Shown piece by piece: positions 55,190-64,000 of a stretch of DNA of 64,000 bases (positions are counted from its first letter, which is position 1; every line of letters starts with the position of its first letter). The translations under genes were made by a program, and so were the position numbers. The DNA lies in the NCBI GenBank assembly GCA_958510825.1, contig OY294051.1, positions 34,224,393 through 34,288,392 on the forward strand, read 5' to 3'. The DNA is from Brachypterus glaber. Lineage: Eukaryota > Arthropoda > Insecta > Coleoptera > Kateretidae. Under the pieces are notes generated by a model. It saw only the letters and a program-made list of their open reading frames with translations. It did no database searches and was not told the origin of the DNA.

Positions 55190-56065
55190 TCTGAATATTA
55201 CGTACTTTAGGTTATTAGGTTTTATAAAAAGGGACTCGAAAGATTTTAGAAATTTAACATGCTTAAAGCAATTATACTTTTCTTTGGTGAGATCAAATCT
55301 CGAGTTTAACTCTGTGTTTTGGTCTCCTAATTATAATATTTATATAGATTCTTTAGAAAAAGTGCAAAATCGATTTTTAAGGTTGTTAGCGTTCAAAGCG
55401 AATATTTTTGCATGGAAACCTCCTCTGAACCCCTGCGGATTTATTTTGAGATAGATTTGCTAAAAAATAGAAGAGTTAAGTTGGATCAAACTTTCCTTTT
55501 CAAGCTTTTTAATGGTATAGTAGACTGCCCTGAAGCTTTAACCCAGATAAATCTTCTTGTTCCTTCTTCCAATAGACATTCACTGACTTTTTACGTTACT
55601 CCACATAAGAGCAACTATGGTAGCCATTCTCCTATCGACAGGTTATGCAGATATGGAAATATTTTATATTTATTATACATAAATTACATATAACGTCCTA
55701 CCAAAAAAAAAAATTGGTCTGTAAAAAACAAGGAATACTTAACATTAAAAAATTAACAACAATAATAAAACAATATGTATAAAAGAATCGAATAATGGAT
55801 TCGAAAAAAGAACACCTTCAAAGATTAAATTCTTTCAGAGAGAGAAAAAAAAAAAAAAAAAAAAAAAAAAAGATCTTATTACCAGCCTAAAAGGATTTAA
55901 AAGTCAACTTTTCTCTTTAAACCTGAAAAGCTTTAATTTAAATTAATTAGTTATTTAGAAATGTTTTTATTTAATTATGTTTTATAATATATATATATTG
56001 TTTTTTACATTGTTAAAATTGTTAAAATGAAACTTCCGTTAATAAACTAAACTAAACTAAACACT
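55190..56065 (+). pseudogene. LINE 3' fragment, relative of the 2732 element
   Basis: A frame at about 55205-55420 reads GFIKRDSKDFRNLTCLKQLY, LVRSNLEFNSVFWSPNYN and EKVQNRFLRLLAFK, aligning with GFIKRNTRDFTNL, LVRSGLEYGSIIWSPSY and DKFVKYLCFK of the LINE at 2732. A frameshift leads to 55412-55693 (LKNRRVKLDQTFLFKLFNGI, PHKSNYGSHSPIDRLCRYGN), the C-terminus. The 3' UTR contains a poly-A run at 55850 and ends CTTCCGTTAATAAAC plus an AAACT tail. Same family, older copy. Confidence 0.8.
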
Positions 56066-56424
56066 TGTTTTTAGTAACTATTTCTCTGCTTGTAAACGCT
56101 TTTAATCTAGCCGTTCTTGTTAAGAGTGCATCTTTGTCAATTTGACACAAAACGTGTTTTTTCTCTTTTATTTTTGGCAACCTTTTTTAGCTAAACCAGC
56201 TCCTACGACTATGACAGGGCGAGGGTCACAGTCCATAAATTTTGGTAGCTTTTAATTTTATAATTGGCATTACGATATATTTACATACATATATTTTGGT
56301 ACAGTTATACCATTGCCAGGAGAATACATACCTACCTTAATGTTACACCCCATTTTAGTACGTGTGCTGACAAAGCTGTTTAAATTAGATTTTGAAGAGT
56401 TTTATATCGAAAGAGGGCTTTATA
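56066..56424. other. No gene seen
   Basis: AT-rich DNA. Confidence 0.5.
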
Positions 56425-56616
56425 TAAAGATTTATAGATATTTTCAAAATGGGAAAGTTATAAGTTTAGAGTCGATTTAAGAAGTGCTTTTGTAATTATT
56501 TGACTTGAATATTTAAATGAACAATTGCTGTATTGATTTTAAGTCTATTTCGAAGGGTGAAAAATAGGGAACATTCGAGAACATTTAATATTTACAGTAG
56601 AGAACACGTTTTGTCG
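56425..56616 (+). repeat. 192-bp direct repeat, left copy
   Basis: Same as 57509-57696 apart from a 4-base difference near the right end (CAGTAGAGAACACG against CAGTAACACG). Confidence 0.95.
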
Positions 56617-57508
56617 CCTAATTTCGGATACCATTTACAATGTATTCAATATTTAATACTCGGTATTACTTTTTGATATTTTTTTTATATAACCAGATAC
56701 AACTTATTATAGCGAACCATAATTTATTATAAAAGCAATTTTATTACAGTTTATTTTTTCCAAAAAACACGGTTAAAAAAAATCAGCGCATTTTTGTGCA
56801 TTTGAAAAGGGGCTCCTATTTTCGGACATATCCGAAAAATTTTTTTCAAGAGTAGATCTGGATCCCATTGCTTATGTTTCTTGTTATTCCTTCACATTTA
56901 AGACGTAAATTAATCATTAAGCGATTTTCTACGAAATACTATAGGAACTATAATTTTAGATTCCCAATTTCGAATATCTTAGTATCTTAGGTAATTTTCG
57001 TTTTTTCAAAATTGTTTATCTTAGTTTGTTGTATCATTATAAATATAATAATTAATGGTTGGTTATCCTGAATAATAATTACCTTGCGGATATCCGAAAT
57101 TGGGAATCAAATGCACAAAAATGGTGTATCCGAAATTAGGCAACTTTCTGCTTTTTAGATTAGAAATTTGTAGAATGTTTACGTTTTCAAATTGCTTAAT
57201 TATGAATAGTGGATCAACTTAACTAACATCATAACTTACCCAAGACAGAATTACGAACTTTTATAACGATTATTTATAAAATAAACAAGCATAATAATGC
57301 AACTGAGCACAAAACTGCCATTTGCAATATAAACGATTTGTGCTGCCATTTAAAGGGGAGAAGCTCTACCGTTATCATATTACAGGGCGGATTTAGTTTG
57401 ACTTTTGGCTTCGCATAAAAGTAGGTTTCTGTTTACCTTTGCAGACAGTATCTTAAATACACTACTATCCGAAATTTGGAAACCATCCGAAATTAGGCGA
57501 ATTTCCTC
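56617..57508. mobile_element. 892-bp element with CCTAATTTCGGAT ends
   Basis: CGCCTAATTTCGGATACC at the left and CCATCCGAAATTAGGCG at the right are inverted. Internal copies of the word occur at about 56960 and 57095-57135 (TCCGAAATTGGGAATC, TCCGAAATTAGGC). No frame. Confidence 0.75.
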
Positions 57509-57696
57509 TAAAGATTTATAGATATTTTCAAAATGGGAAAGTTATAAGTTTAGAGTCGATTTAAGAAGTGCTTTTGTAATTATTTGACTTGAATATTTAA
57601 ATGAACAATTGCTGTATTGATTTTAAGTCTATTTCGAAGGGTGAAAAATAGGGAACATTCGAGAACATTTAATATTTACAGTAACACGTTTTGTCG
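57509..57696 (+). repeat. 188-bp direct repeat, right copy
   Basis: Runs from TAAAGATTTATAGATATTTT to CACGTTTTGTCG; see 56425-56616. Confidence 0.95.
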
Positions 57697-58027
57697 TCAG
57701 AACAACTATGCTCTTACTTTTTACCTTAGGCATATTATCCATAATTCAAATTTATAAGGTCACTGGTTTTGGGCGAAGTAATTAATAGTTAAACAACTAT
57801 TATTTTGGTTGCTGCAACCAGAAATCTGGTAAGGGCAACATGGCAAACTGTTATGCTTACCACCCAAGCGGCAAAATTGGTAAAATAATACACGAATCGT
57901 TCTCTTTTTAACTTTCAAGAATAATCTACTGCCTTAATTAGGTATTATTTTACCTAAAATATTCGTATATTTTACCAAAGTGGAGCACTTTTTCAGATTA
58001 AATTTTAAATAAAATATTAGTAAGTTA
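57697..58027. other. No gene seen
   Basis: AT-rich DNA. Confidence 0.5.
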
Positions 58028-58310
58028 CACTGATAAAAGAGTTTATTAGCGTCAACTAAATATTTGGTTGGATATGGTCAATTAAATTATTTGGTTGGGA
58101 CAAATAAATTTTATTTGAGTCAAATAAATATTTAGTTCATGTAAACAAATATTTTAATTGCAAAATGATTTATTAATGGGAACAAAATAATTTATTTGGC
58201 AGAAATAAAATTTATTTGACTCACATAAAGTTTATTTGTCCCAACCAAATATTTAATTGGCCATATCCAACCAAATATTTAGTTGACGCAAATAAACAGT
58301 TTTATCAGTG
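58028..58310. mobile_element. 283-bp mariner-type foldback MITE
   Basis: CACTGATAAAAGAGTTTATT at the left and AATAAACAGTTTTATCAGTG at the right, with TA on each side (58026-58027, 58311-58312). Arms exceed 60 bp (GTCAACTAAATATTTGGTTG). AAATATTTGGTT-like words repeat throughout. Confidence 0.9.
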
Positions 58311-58644
58311 TAGAAGATTTTACCTGAAGACAATTATTCTTTAAAGTAATATAGTGCGGTTATTTCCACTATAGAATATCCCGCAAGAAATATACCATCA
58401 TTTTCATAGAAAACGCTCACATTACAGAACCCTGAGGTCCCCAACATTTTAAATTTTTAGTTGTGGTATATGTACTTTACTAAGATTGACACTGACATTT
58501 TCCGTAATAATTAAGTAAGGTTAAAGTACAGTCTATATTATATAGTGCAAGTCCTATAACTGTCTTTAAAGACTGCTTAATTAAGCATATATGCTTATAA
58601 GCAAAAAGGTTAACAAATTTTATTATAAATGATATTTATACAGT
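58311..58644. other. No gene seen
   Basis: AT-rich DNA. Confidence 0.5.
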
Positions 58645-58694
58645 ATGTCTCCAGATAGAGTTACAAAGAGGAATTTATTTTTTATTTTTGATTT

Positions 58695-59300
58695 GATCTC
58701 AAAAAAAGTCACTCTTTATAACTTGCCCTGCTTGATTTTAAACTCCCAAAACACTGCGCGCTTTTTGTACAACTCTTACGGTTCATGGGATAATGTTTTT
58801 TTCTTCAAAATAGTGTCTTCAAAAATATAAAGAAAAAAAAAACATCATCAAGAGTGACTTATTTTAAGGTATCAAAAATAAAAAAATCTTCTTTGTAATT
58901 CTAACAGTTGGTTTGTGTAATTTGGTGTAATTTTTGCGTGCCAAGCCTCGTAATTCTTCAGCATTATGACCCAGGAAAGTTAGTTTCTTCCCTCGCTCTG
59001 ACTCCGGTATGGAAAGGGTTTTACCGCAGATAATTCATTAATTGCATATCTTCTTCTGCACTACTCATTCTACTTCGAACAGAACCCCGCTTTCTGCTAA
59101 TCTGTCCAGTTTCCTCAAGTTTTTTCTTTGCTCGCATTATAGTGCTGATTGCAACATTTAATTCAGTGGCACGTACACTTATCCCGTCATTTATTCTTGC
59201 TGTTAAAATACATTTTTGATAATTTGTAAGCTGCGGCATAAACTAATGTGAATTATTTTGACAAGTAATGTCATAATAATATTTGACAAATAAATGTCAA
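58695..59300 (-). mobile_element. Tc1-like transposon relic
   Basis: Holds the Tc1 transposase N-terminus (59021-59239). On the left, AAAAAAGTCACTCTTTATAA (58703) and the inverse ATCAAGAGTGACTTATTTTA (58848) may be part of the element's ends. The catalytic part is deleted. Confidence 0.45.
59021..59239 (-). pseudogene. Tc1-like transposase, DNA-binding N-terminus only
   Basis: 72 codons: MPQLTNYQKCILTARINDG, then VRATELNVAISTIMRAKKKL, then GQISRKRGSVRSRMSSAEED and MNYLR. This is the paired-like helix-turn-helix (two helical segments) joined to an Arg-rich GRPR-type hook (here RKRGSVRSR), the region that binds the inverted ends in Tc1/mariner transposases. A stop follows at 59021 and the DDE/D domain is absent, so it cannot transpose but could in principle still bind ends. 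No introns. The family is clear from the motif order. Confidence 0.8.
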
Positions 59301-59834
59301 AGAGACCTTAATAAAGTTCAATATAATCTGTAACATTTTTAGGTGTAAGCGTTTATTATGAAAACGATGGTACCTGAAAGTAAATAAAGTAAATACAGAC
59401 AACAATTGGTATAATATTTAGGTAAATATTACCAAATTATTTACGTTTTTAAACTTAAGAGTATAACAGTGTTTAATGTCATAAAATCAGTATATTAGTC
59501 GTTTTTTTTTTAGCAATTTTGCATTTCTAAGGTAAATTTAACTTTGAAGGATAAATGTTTGGTATAAAAGACCATTTCTTTACCAAATATTGGTAAAAAT
59601 ATCTTTTAATTGTATATTTTTCTTACTTTGTTGCTTGGACAGACCCTTAAAATCTAAGTTTTGTTTTTGTACACCGTAAGAAGTTGTGTAATACAACACA
59701 ACTTGTGTTTTTGCCCTTAACAGATTTATGGTTGCATCAGCCAGACAAACAGTTAATTTAACTTTATGACTAAGAGCAAAACTGTTACTTTACTTTTTTT
59801 GCGAGAGTAAACTATTAAAATATGTAATCATAAT
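59301..59834. other. No gene seen
   Basis: AT-rich DNA; near-palindrome TTAGGTAAATATTACCAAAT at 59418. Confidence 0.45.
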
Positions 59835-59905
59835 AATATTATGTAAACTAGCATAATATATAAACTAGCATATTATGTAAATTAGCATAATATGTAAACT
59901 CATCA
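59835..59905. repeat. About 20-bp tandem repeat, four units
   Basis: TATGTAAACTAGCATAATAT-like units repeat from 59838. Confidence 0.8.
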
Positions 59906-59949
59906 TATTAATAGTAAATGCTCGACATAAGGACAAAAATATAAATAAC

Positions 59950-60106
59950 TTTATTCCCTTGGTGTATAAAATACCATTGAGGTATGGTATACTAGGTTGG
60001 GGTGGGGTATACAGGAGTTTCTTAGAAGATCTGGAAATAACCCAAAAAAGAATACTTAAAGTTATTCACAAAAAGAGTTATACTTACCCGTCTGATGAAA
60101 TCTTCT
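59950..60106 (+). pseudogene. LINE reverse transcriptase C-terminus, cut by gap
   Basis: Frame from 59959: LRYGILGWGGVYRSFLEDLE, then ITQKRILKVIHKKSYTYPSD. The YG...WGG...L...QKR.L pattern is the connection after the reverse transcriptase thumb in R1/Jockey-type LINEs. The rest falls in the gap. Confidence 0.7.
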
Positions 60107-60306
60107 NNNNNNNNNNNNNNNNNNNNNNNNNNNNNNNNNNNNNNNNNNNNNNNNNNNNNNNNNNNNNNNNNNNNNNNNNNNNNNNNNNNNNNNNNNNNNN
60201 NNNNNNNNNNNNNNNNNNNNNNNNNNNNNNNNNNNNNNNNNNNNNNNNNNNNNNNNNNNNNNNNNNNNNNNNNNNNNNNNNNNNNNNNNNNNNNNNNNNN
60301 NNNNNN
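60107..60306. other. Assembly gap (200 N)
   Basis: Second 200-N run, again inside repeated sequence. Confidence 1.
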
Positions 60307-60620
60307 GGATCACAGGACGACTGTCAGTGCATGTAGGCAGACCAAGGATTTCTTGAAAAGTCCTAGCAGAGCTAGCCTATTTATAGTGATCGTGATTCAG
60401 GATTCCTGACGGGTCACTGTGGGTTTAATAAGCATCTCACAACAAAGGATCAAAAATAATCCACTAAGCAGGCTAAGGTACATCAACTTCGGAGCAAAAG
60501 AACAGTGCACGAGTACTGGTAAGATGTTAGAGCAATTACTTGGAAATCAAGCAGATTCGGCAAGGTTTATGTGACTCAGGGTAGGTAAAAAGGGCTAACA
60601 GAACCTATTGTCAGGTCTAG
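60307..60620 (+). pseudogene. LINE ORF2 C-terminal end with GHC-type motif
   Basis: FLTGHCGFNKHLTTKDQ at about 60400-60450 is the motif that follows RNase H in R1/LOA-like LINEs (LTGHC.LN.HL). Shifted frames continue with RYINFGAKEQCTSTGKM. Probably from a different LINE family than the fragment left of the gap, because the latter lineage lacks RNase H in the usual layout. Confidence 0.5.
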
Positions 60621-60837
60621 AGCCTACCCTCCAAGTACTTCCACTAGACCTGAATCCAGGAGCTGTATAAAACATTTTTGTAAATCCTTTATATGAGCCC
60701 AGAGAAATCTTATGTACACACCTGGTAGATGGTTTTAACCTTGAATAAAATTAAAGAAAAAAAATTGTGAGACTACTTTAGCCCCATTATTATTATTGTT
60801 ATTATTATTAACTATTATTAATTATTCTTTCCTAGCA
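60621..60837. other. No gene; ATT-rich microsatellite
   Basis: 60785-60825 is a (TTA/ATT)n tract. Confidence 0.6.
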
Positions 60838-60985
60838 ATTGAGCAAATTTTGCGGCACGAGCCAATGGGCGAGTAGCGTAATCGCCCGAATAATTAATAG
60901 CTATTATACGCTAGTAGAATACTATACTTTATCTACGACTGTTTCAAAGTTTAACACTTTCACTGCCGTGGATAAAAGATATTAA
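60838..60985. repeat. Hairpin-bearing repeat family E, copy 2
   Basis: GGCACGAGCCAATGGGCGAG, AATCGCCCGAATAATTAATA and AATACTATACTTTATC match 11205-11372. The hairpin arms carry matched changes (GGGCGA with TCGCCC here, GGCGAG and ACTCG there). Confidence 0.65.
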
Positions 60986-61394
60986 CCAATTATAATTTAA
61001 TTTAAAAAGCCCAAAATTCTCTGGGCATGAATAAAATTTTCAGCAACCTACTATCATTTCACAATATGGGTTAACATATTATTGCAAAACACTGTCCATA
61101 TAATAGTTTATCAAATTACGATAAACTGTCCTAGCAAGGCAGAATATGCAGTTTAATTCTGCGGTCAGATTCAACGAGAGTCACGTTTTCAACGTCACAG
61201 TCTGGAGTCGAAGACCGAGGACACGTATCCCATCGGAACTGCTTTTCAGCCACCTCCAGAGTGCCGTAATCCCTATCTAATGAAAATAGTCCTATCTACA
61301 ATTAAAATTGGAACAAAAACCGGTCAAGTTTATTTGTTTGAGAACATTCCTCGCCGGTTATAAAATTATTGTCATCTGTATATAAGACTCTTAC
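60986..61394. other. No gene seen
   Basis: 61160-61270 is GC-richer, with no recognised feature. Confidence 0.45.
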
Positions 61395-61560
61395 ATAGAT
61401 AAAGAACATAGGTGAGCTGTCATCTCAAGGTTATATACAAATTTACGAGTCCTCCATTTTGATCGAAAGTTACTTCAGAAATCAGCCGGGAAATTTAAAT
61501 TAGTGGGTAAAATGTAAATAAATAAACGACATAACCTTACTTTTTAATGTTTTCTTATGT
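61395..61560 (+). repeat. Direct repeat G, copy 1
   Basis: GGTGAGCTGTCATCTCAAGG to TTACTTTTTAATGTTTTCTT is repeated at 63838-64000 with few changes. Confidence 0.9.
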
Positions 61561-61754
61561 TATATTAAAAAAAATCAAACTTACCTAAAAAATATGATAC
61601 TGCTGTCTGCAAGTAGCAGTCGTTTTATGTTTCTACAACTTTTTATAAAACACGTCATTGCAAAGACTTTACTAGTTCTTTGAAAAAGCACTATAAAATA
61701 TACAAAAAAACACAGAAAGACTTTAAAAGTTCAAAAACGCTATTATATAGTATT

Positions 61755-62125
61755 GTAGGGGGTTGGTTTAACCAGGGTGAGACGAGGTGGCCCAAAAGGA
61801 AATAAAAGCGGAATTGTAAGCGAGATCGGTTTATTTTGGATACCAATATACTAGAAAAATACAAACAGTAAGTTACAAATTTAGGACTATAAATAATATA
61901 ACAAAATAACTAGGTGGTGAGAAAATAATTAATCATAAAATATGGACTTACCTACTCCGGGGAGGGTAGCACTAAGAATTTACTAGGTACGACTTTACCG
62001 TTTGGCAGTAGTATATCAGACTGTTCGCGGTCAAATCTGCGAAACGCACCGACCCTGCCGGGTCCCGCCCATATTGGCACAAAAAAGAGCAATCGGCAAG
62101 ATAGCCGAGCCGACTGATAAGGGAA
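61755..62125. other. GC-richer segment, possible solo LTR
   Basis: TGTAGGGGGTTGGTTTAACC begins a 370-bp stretch with GGTTTATTTTGGATACCAA and CCGACCCTGCCGGGTCCCGC, unlike the surrounding DNA. It resembles part of a retroelement LTR, but no second copy, primer-binding site or protein is in view. Confidence 0.25.
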
Positions 62126-62579
62126 CAAAGATACCCTAAATAATAATAAAGTTTAATTGTTATTAAAACAATTAAAACTGCAATGCTACAGTATAAAATA
62201 AAATAAAATGTTCACCCTTCTAGCACAAAACACCAAACGCGTAGAAAGAATAACAGAAAAACCTCGAAAACAAACTCAAAACATACATAAATTAGGTTAT
62301 GTTAACCTGTTGCACGAATATGTTAGAGGCGTGTGCGAAGAATTATATTTTTATATTTAAATTACTGGTAAAAATAAATAAATATCTGTGTAGTATAAAA
62401 TATTGATTTAGTTTTTACATATATAACAAACTGTTGCAACAAAACAACGACAAAAAGAAACTTTTGACTACTGAAGTGAAATGAAAAGACACATCTATAA
62501 CAAAGAAAATATTCCTATCTAACGCAACACAGTGTTACCAACATAAAATATATATTTTTTTACTTTATGTTGGACAATT
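62126..62579. other. No gene seen
   Basis: AT-rich DNA. Confidence 0.5.
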
Positions 62580-62668
62580 GGAATCAAAATGGAGGACACA
62601 TTTAGTCGGGACGCAGAAGTATGCGCAGACGGTCAAAAATCAATCTATTTGTTTATTTTGTCTATGGA
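62580..62668 (-). repeat. Diverged inverted copy of repeat G ends
   Basis: GGAATCAAAATGGAGGACAC and TTTGTCTATGG are the inverse of the CATAGACAAAG...TCCTCCATTTTGAT frame of repeat G; the interior differs. Confidence 0.5.
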
Positions 62669-63291
62669 CTCTTACAACTAGCAGGGCAGTATAACAGTGC
62701 TGCTGTGAATGTGGGGGCAGACATTGCACGTTCAAATGTATAACGTACGTTGACTAAAGAATAGAGGTTAAAATGCTTTTGATTTTGTTTATTTTTATAA
62801 TGCTGCTGTAATGAATTTAATTTTAAATGATTTTAACTAAAGCATTGTTTATTTTATTTTTTTAATCAAATAAAAAAGTAAAATGCTTTTGTGGTAAATT
62901 TATAGGGTTGAATGACAAGGATAGCCAGTCAAGAAGTCCTAAAATTTAATTTAATGAAAATATTCCTAAATAGAGCTCTGTACAACTAGAATTATGAAAC
63001 AGAAGACGTCTACCCTATCTTTATCTTTGTGCACTGCACGCCACTACCAACTTAAATAAATTAAAAAAATATTGCATTTTTTTCAATTTTTATCAACAAT
63101 TACAGTTGATTTTTTTAAATAAAGCTAAAGAAATGAATATTTTTTTGCTAAGAAATAAAACTGATGATTTAATAGTAAATTAAAGAATGAAATATAAATC
63201 CTATTAATTGTTCTTAGGTTGCTTGCTTAATCTGTTTATTTATTTACAAAACATAACCTCAAATATGAAAAGGTAAATAAGAATTTATTTC
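62669..63291. other. No gene seen
   Basis: AT-rich DNA. Confidence 0.5.
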
Positions 63292-63480
63292 ATGTTTATC
63301 ATATTTATTATTAACTATATATTATTATTATTATATATTTTAATATCGTTACCAGTTTCTACATCTCAAGAAATTAATTTTATAGCGAGCGTTATTTCTG
63401 TTATAGCTACCAAAATTCCAAGATGTTTTTACAAGGGTTGCAAAAGTCCAAACGAATTTCGCCTAGGCTTTAAATCTAAG
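63292..63480 (+). CDS. Possible first exon of a secreted or membrane protein
   Basis: ATG at 63292 opens a frame with a strongly hydrophobic start (IIFIINYILLLLYILISLPV), as in a signal peptide or membrane anchor. A more balanced segment follows (ATKIPRCFYKGCKSPNEFRL) and ends at a candidate donor, TCTAAG|GTATAAAG. Without splicing, the frame stops two codons later. The start is AT-rich and could give a hydrophobic stretch by chance. No family is recognised. Confidence 0.25.
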
Positions 63481-63499
63481 GTATAAAGAAAGAACTTAC

Positions 63500-63650
63500 C
63501 TTTGGTAAACAATATTTAAATATCAAAACTCGTAAAAGTACTATAATAGTCAATAAAAACACAATATTTAGTAAAACACACAAAAAACTGTGATCAAAAC
63601 AATATCAAACGCAGCTCACACAGTGACAGTGACAGATAAAACCTAGGAAT
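63500..63650 (-). other. Possible noncoding first exon with good donor
   Basis: On the minus strand, ACCAAAG|GTAAGTTC at 63500/63499 is an excellent donor. The preceding 150 bases (CACTGTCACTGTGTGAGCTG and on) contain no long frame and look like a 5' UTR. Confidence 0.25.
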
Positions 63651-63837
63651 TTTTTTTTCTCTATGTTGGTGATATTACTTCTATCCTTTTTGGGTAGAAC
63701 TTTTGTCCCTGTCTATTCTAAATGGAGAAATCTCCATTCGTTCCATTTCATGAAAATTTCCGCTTTTAATACTTACATGCAGTGTGTAATTAAAAGTAAC
63801 AATTAAAAGTCCCACTTCACTAGTTTTGACTTTAAGC

Positions 63838-64000
63838 ATAGACAAAGAAATAGATGAGCTGTCATCTCAAGGTTATATACAAATTTACGAGTCCTCCATT
63901 TTGATCGGAAGTTACGTCAGAAATCAGCTGGGAAATTTAAATTAGTGGGTAAAATGTAAATAAATAAACAACATAACCTTACTTTTTAATGTTTTCTTAT
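63838..64000 (+). repeat. Direct repeat G, copy 2, runs off the window
   Basis: Same as 61395-61560 with a handful of substitutions (for example GATCGGAAGTTACGTC against GATCGAAAGTTACTTC). Confidence 0.9.

Noticed and set aside
60062..60409. Open frames across the second N run
   Set aside because: They are artefacts of translating N; LINE fragments on each side were called separately.

Overview
This is a fragment of an AT-rich animal genome, almost certainly an insect. A beetle or a similarly repeat-rich insect is my guess, but no single gene fixes the order. The evidence is intron-containing genes with GT...AG sites, several families of non-LTR retrotransposon, many short inverted-repeat DNA elements with TA or 8-bp target duplications, and two 200-N scaffold gaps. 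There are no operons or bacterial signals. Most of the window is transposable-element DNA in all stages of decay, much of it nested.

The one host gene I recognise with confidence is on the minus strand at about 18821-21839: the 5' part of a DEAH-box RNA helicase of the DHX36/RHAU type, which binds G-quadruplexes. Four exons can be joined with matching phases (264, 359, 201 and >=23 nt). They give an Arg/Gly-rich N-terminus, two tandem copies of the RHAU-specific motif, the linker, and helicase motifs I and Ia. The fourth exon runs into the first N gap, and no later exon was found to its left. A small Arg/Lys-rich exon lies just upstream on the same strand (22243-22386). Weaker candidates for host exons are at 31548-31664 (-), 40963-41055 (-), 63292-63480 (+) and a noncoding exon ending at 63500 (-).

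Layout. 0-11 kb: a LINE relic, a nearly intact 5'-truncated LINE inserted in another repeat, a mariner-type foldback inside an older foldback, and a decayed minus-strand LINE. 11-18.6 kb: mostly unique AT-rich DNA, then hairpin-ended repeats and a PIF/Harbinger relic. 18.6-22.4 kb: the helicase gene. 23.4-26.9 kb: a large inverted-repeat element with two opposed copies of a DDE_Tnp_4-type transposase N-terminus. 27-31 kb: a minisatellite element and a hairpin-ended element split by a 1.09-kb transposon. 32-38.5 kb: a mariner-type MITE, a hAT-like MITE and a cluster of three hairpin-ended families. 39-54.7 kb: foldbacks, palindromes, tandem-repeat elements, and a Penelope-like fragment with a hammerhead-like core. 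55-64 kb: more LINE pieces, a Tc1 N-terminus, a 192-bp direct repeat around a terminal-inverted-repeat element, and further repeats.

The most noteworthy points are the duplicated RHAU motif and a set of unrelated repeat families (called A, B, C and E here) that share an end like AATAGTATATT next to a long GC-tipped hairpin. Also notable are a 173-bp hairpin with one mismatch between its arms, and an element carrying a minisatellite with 50-bp higher-order periodicity.
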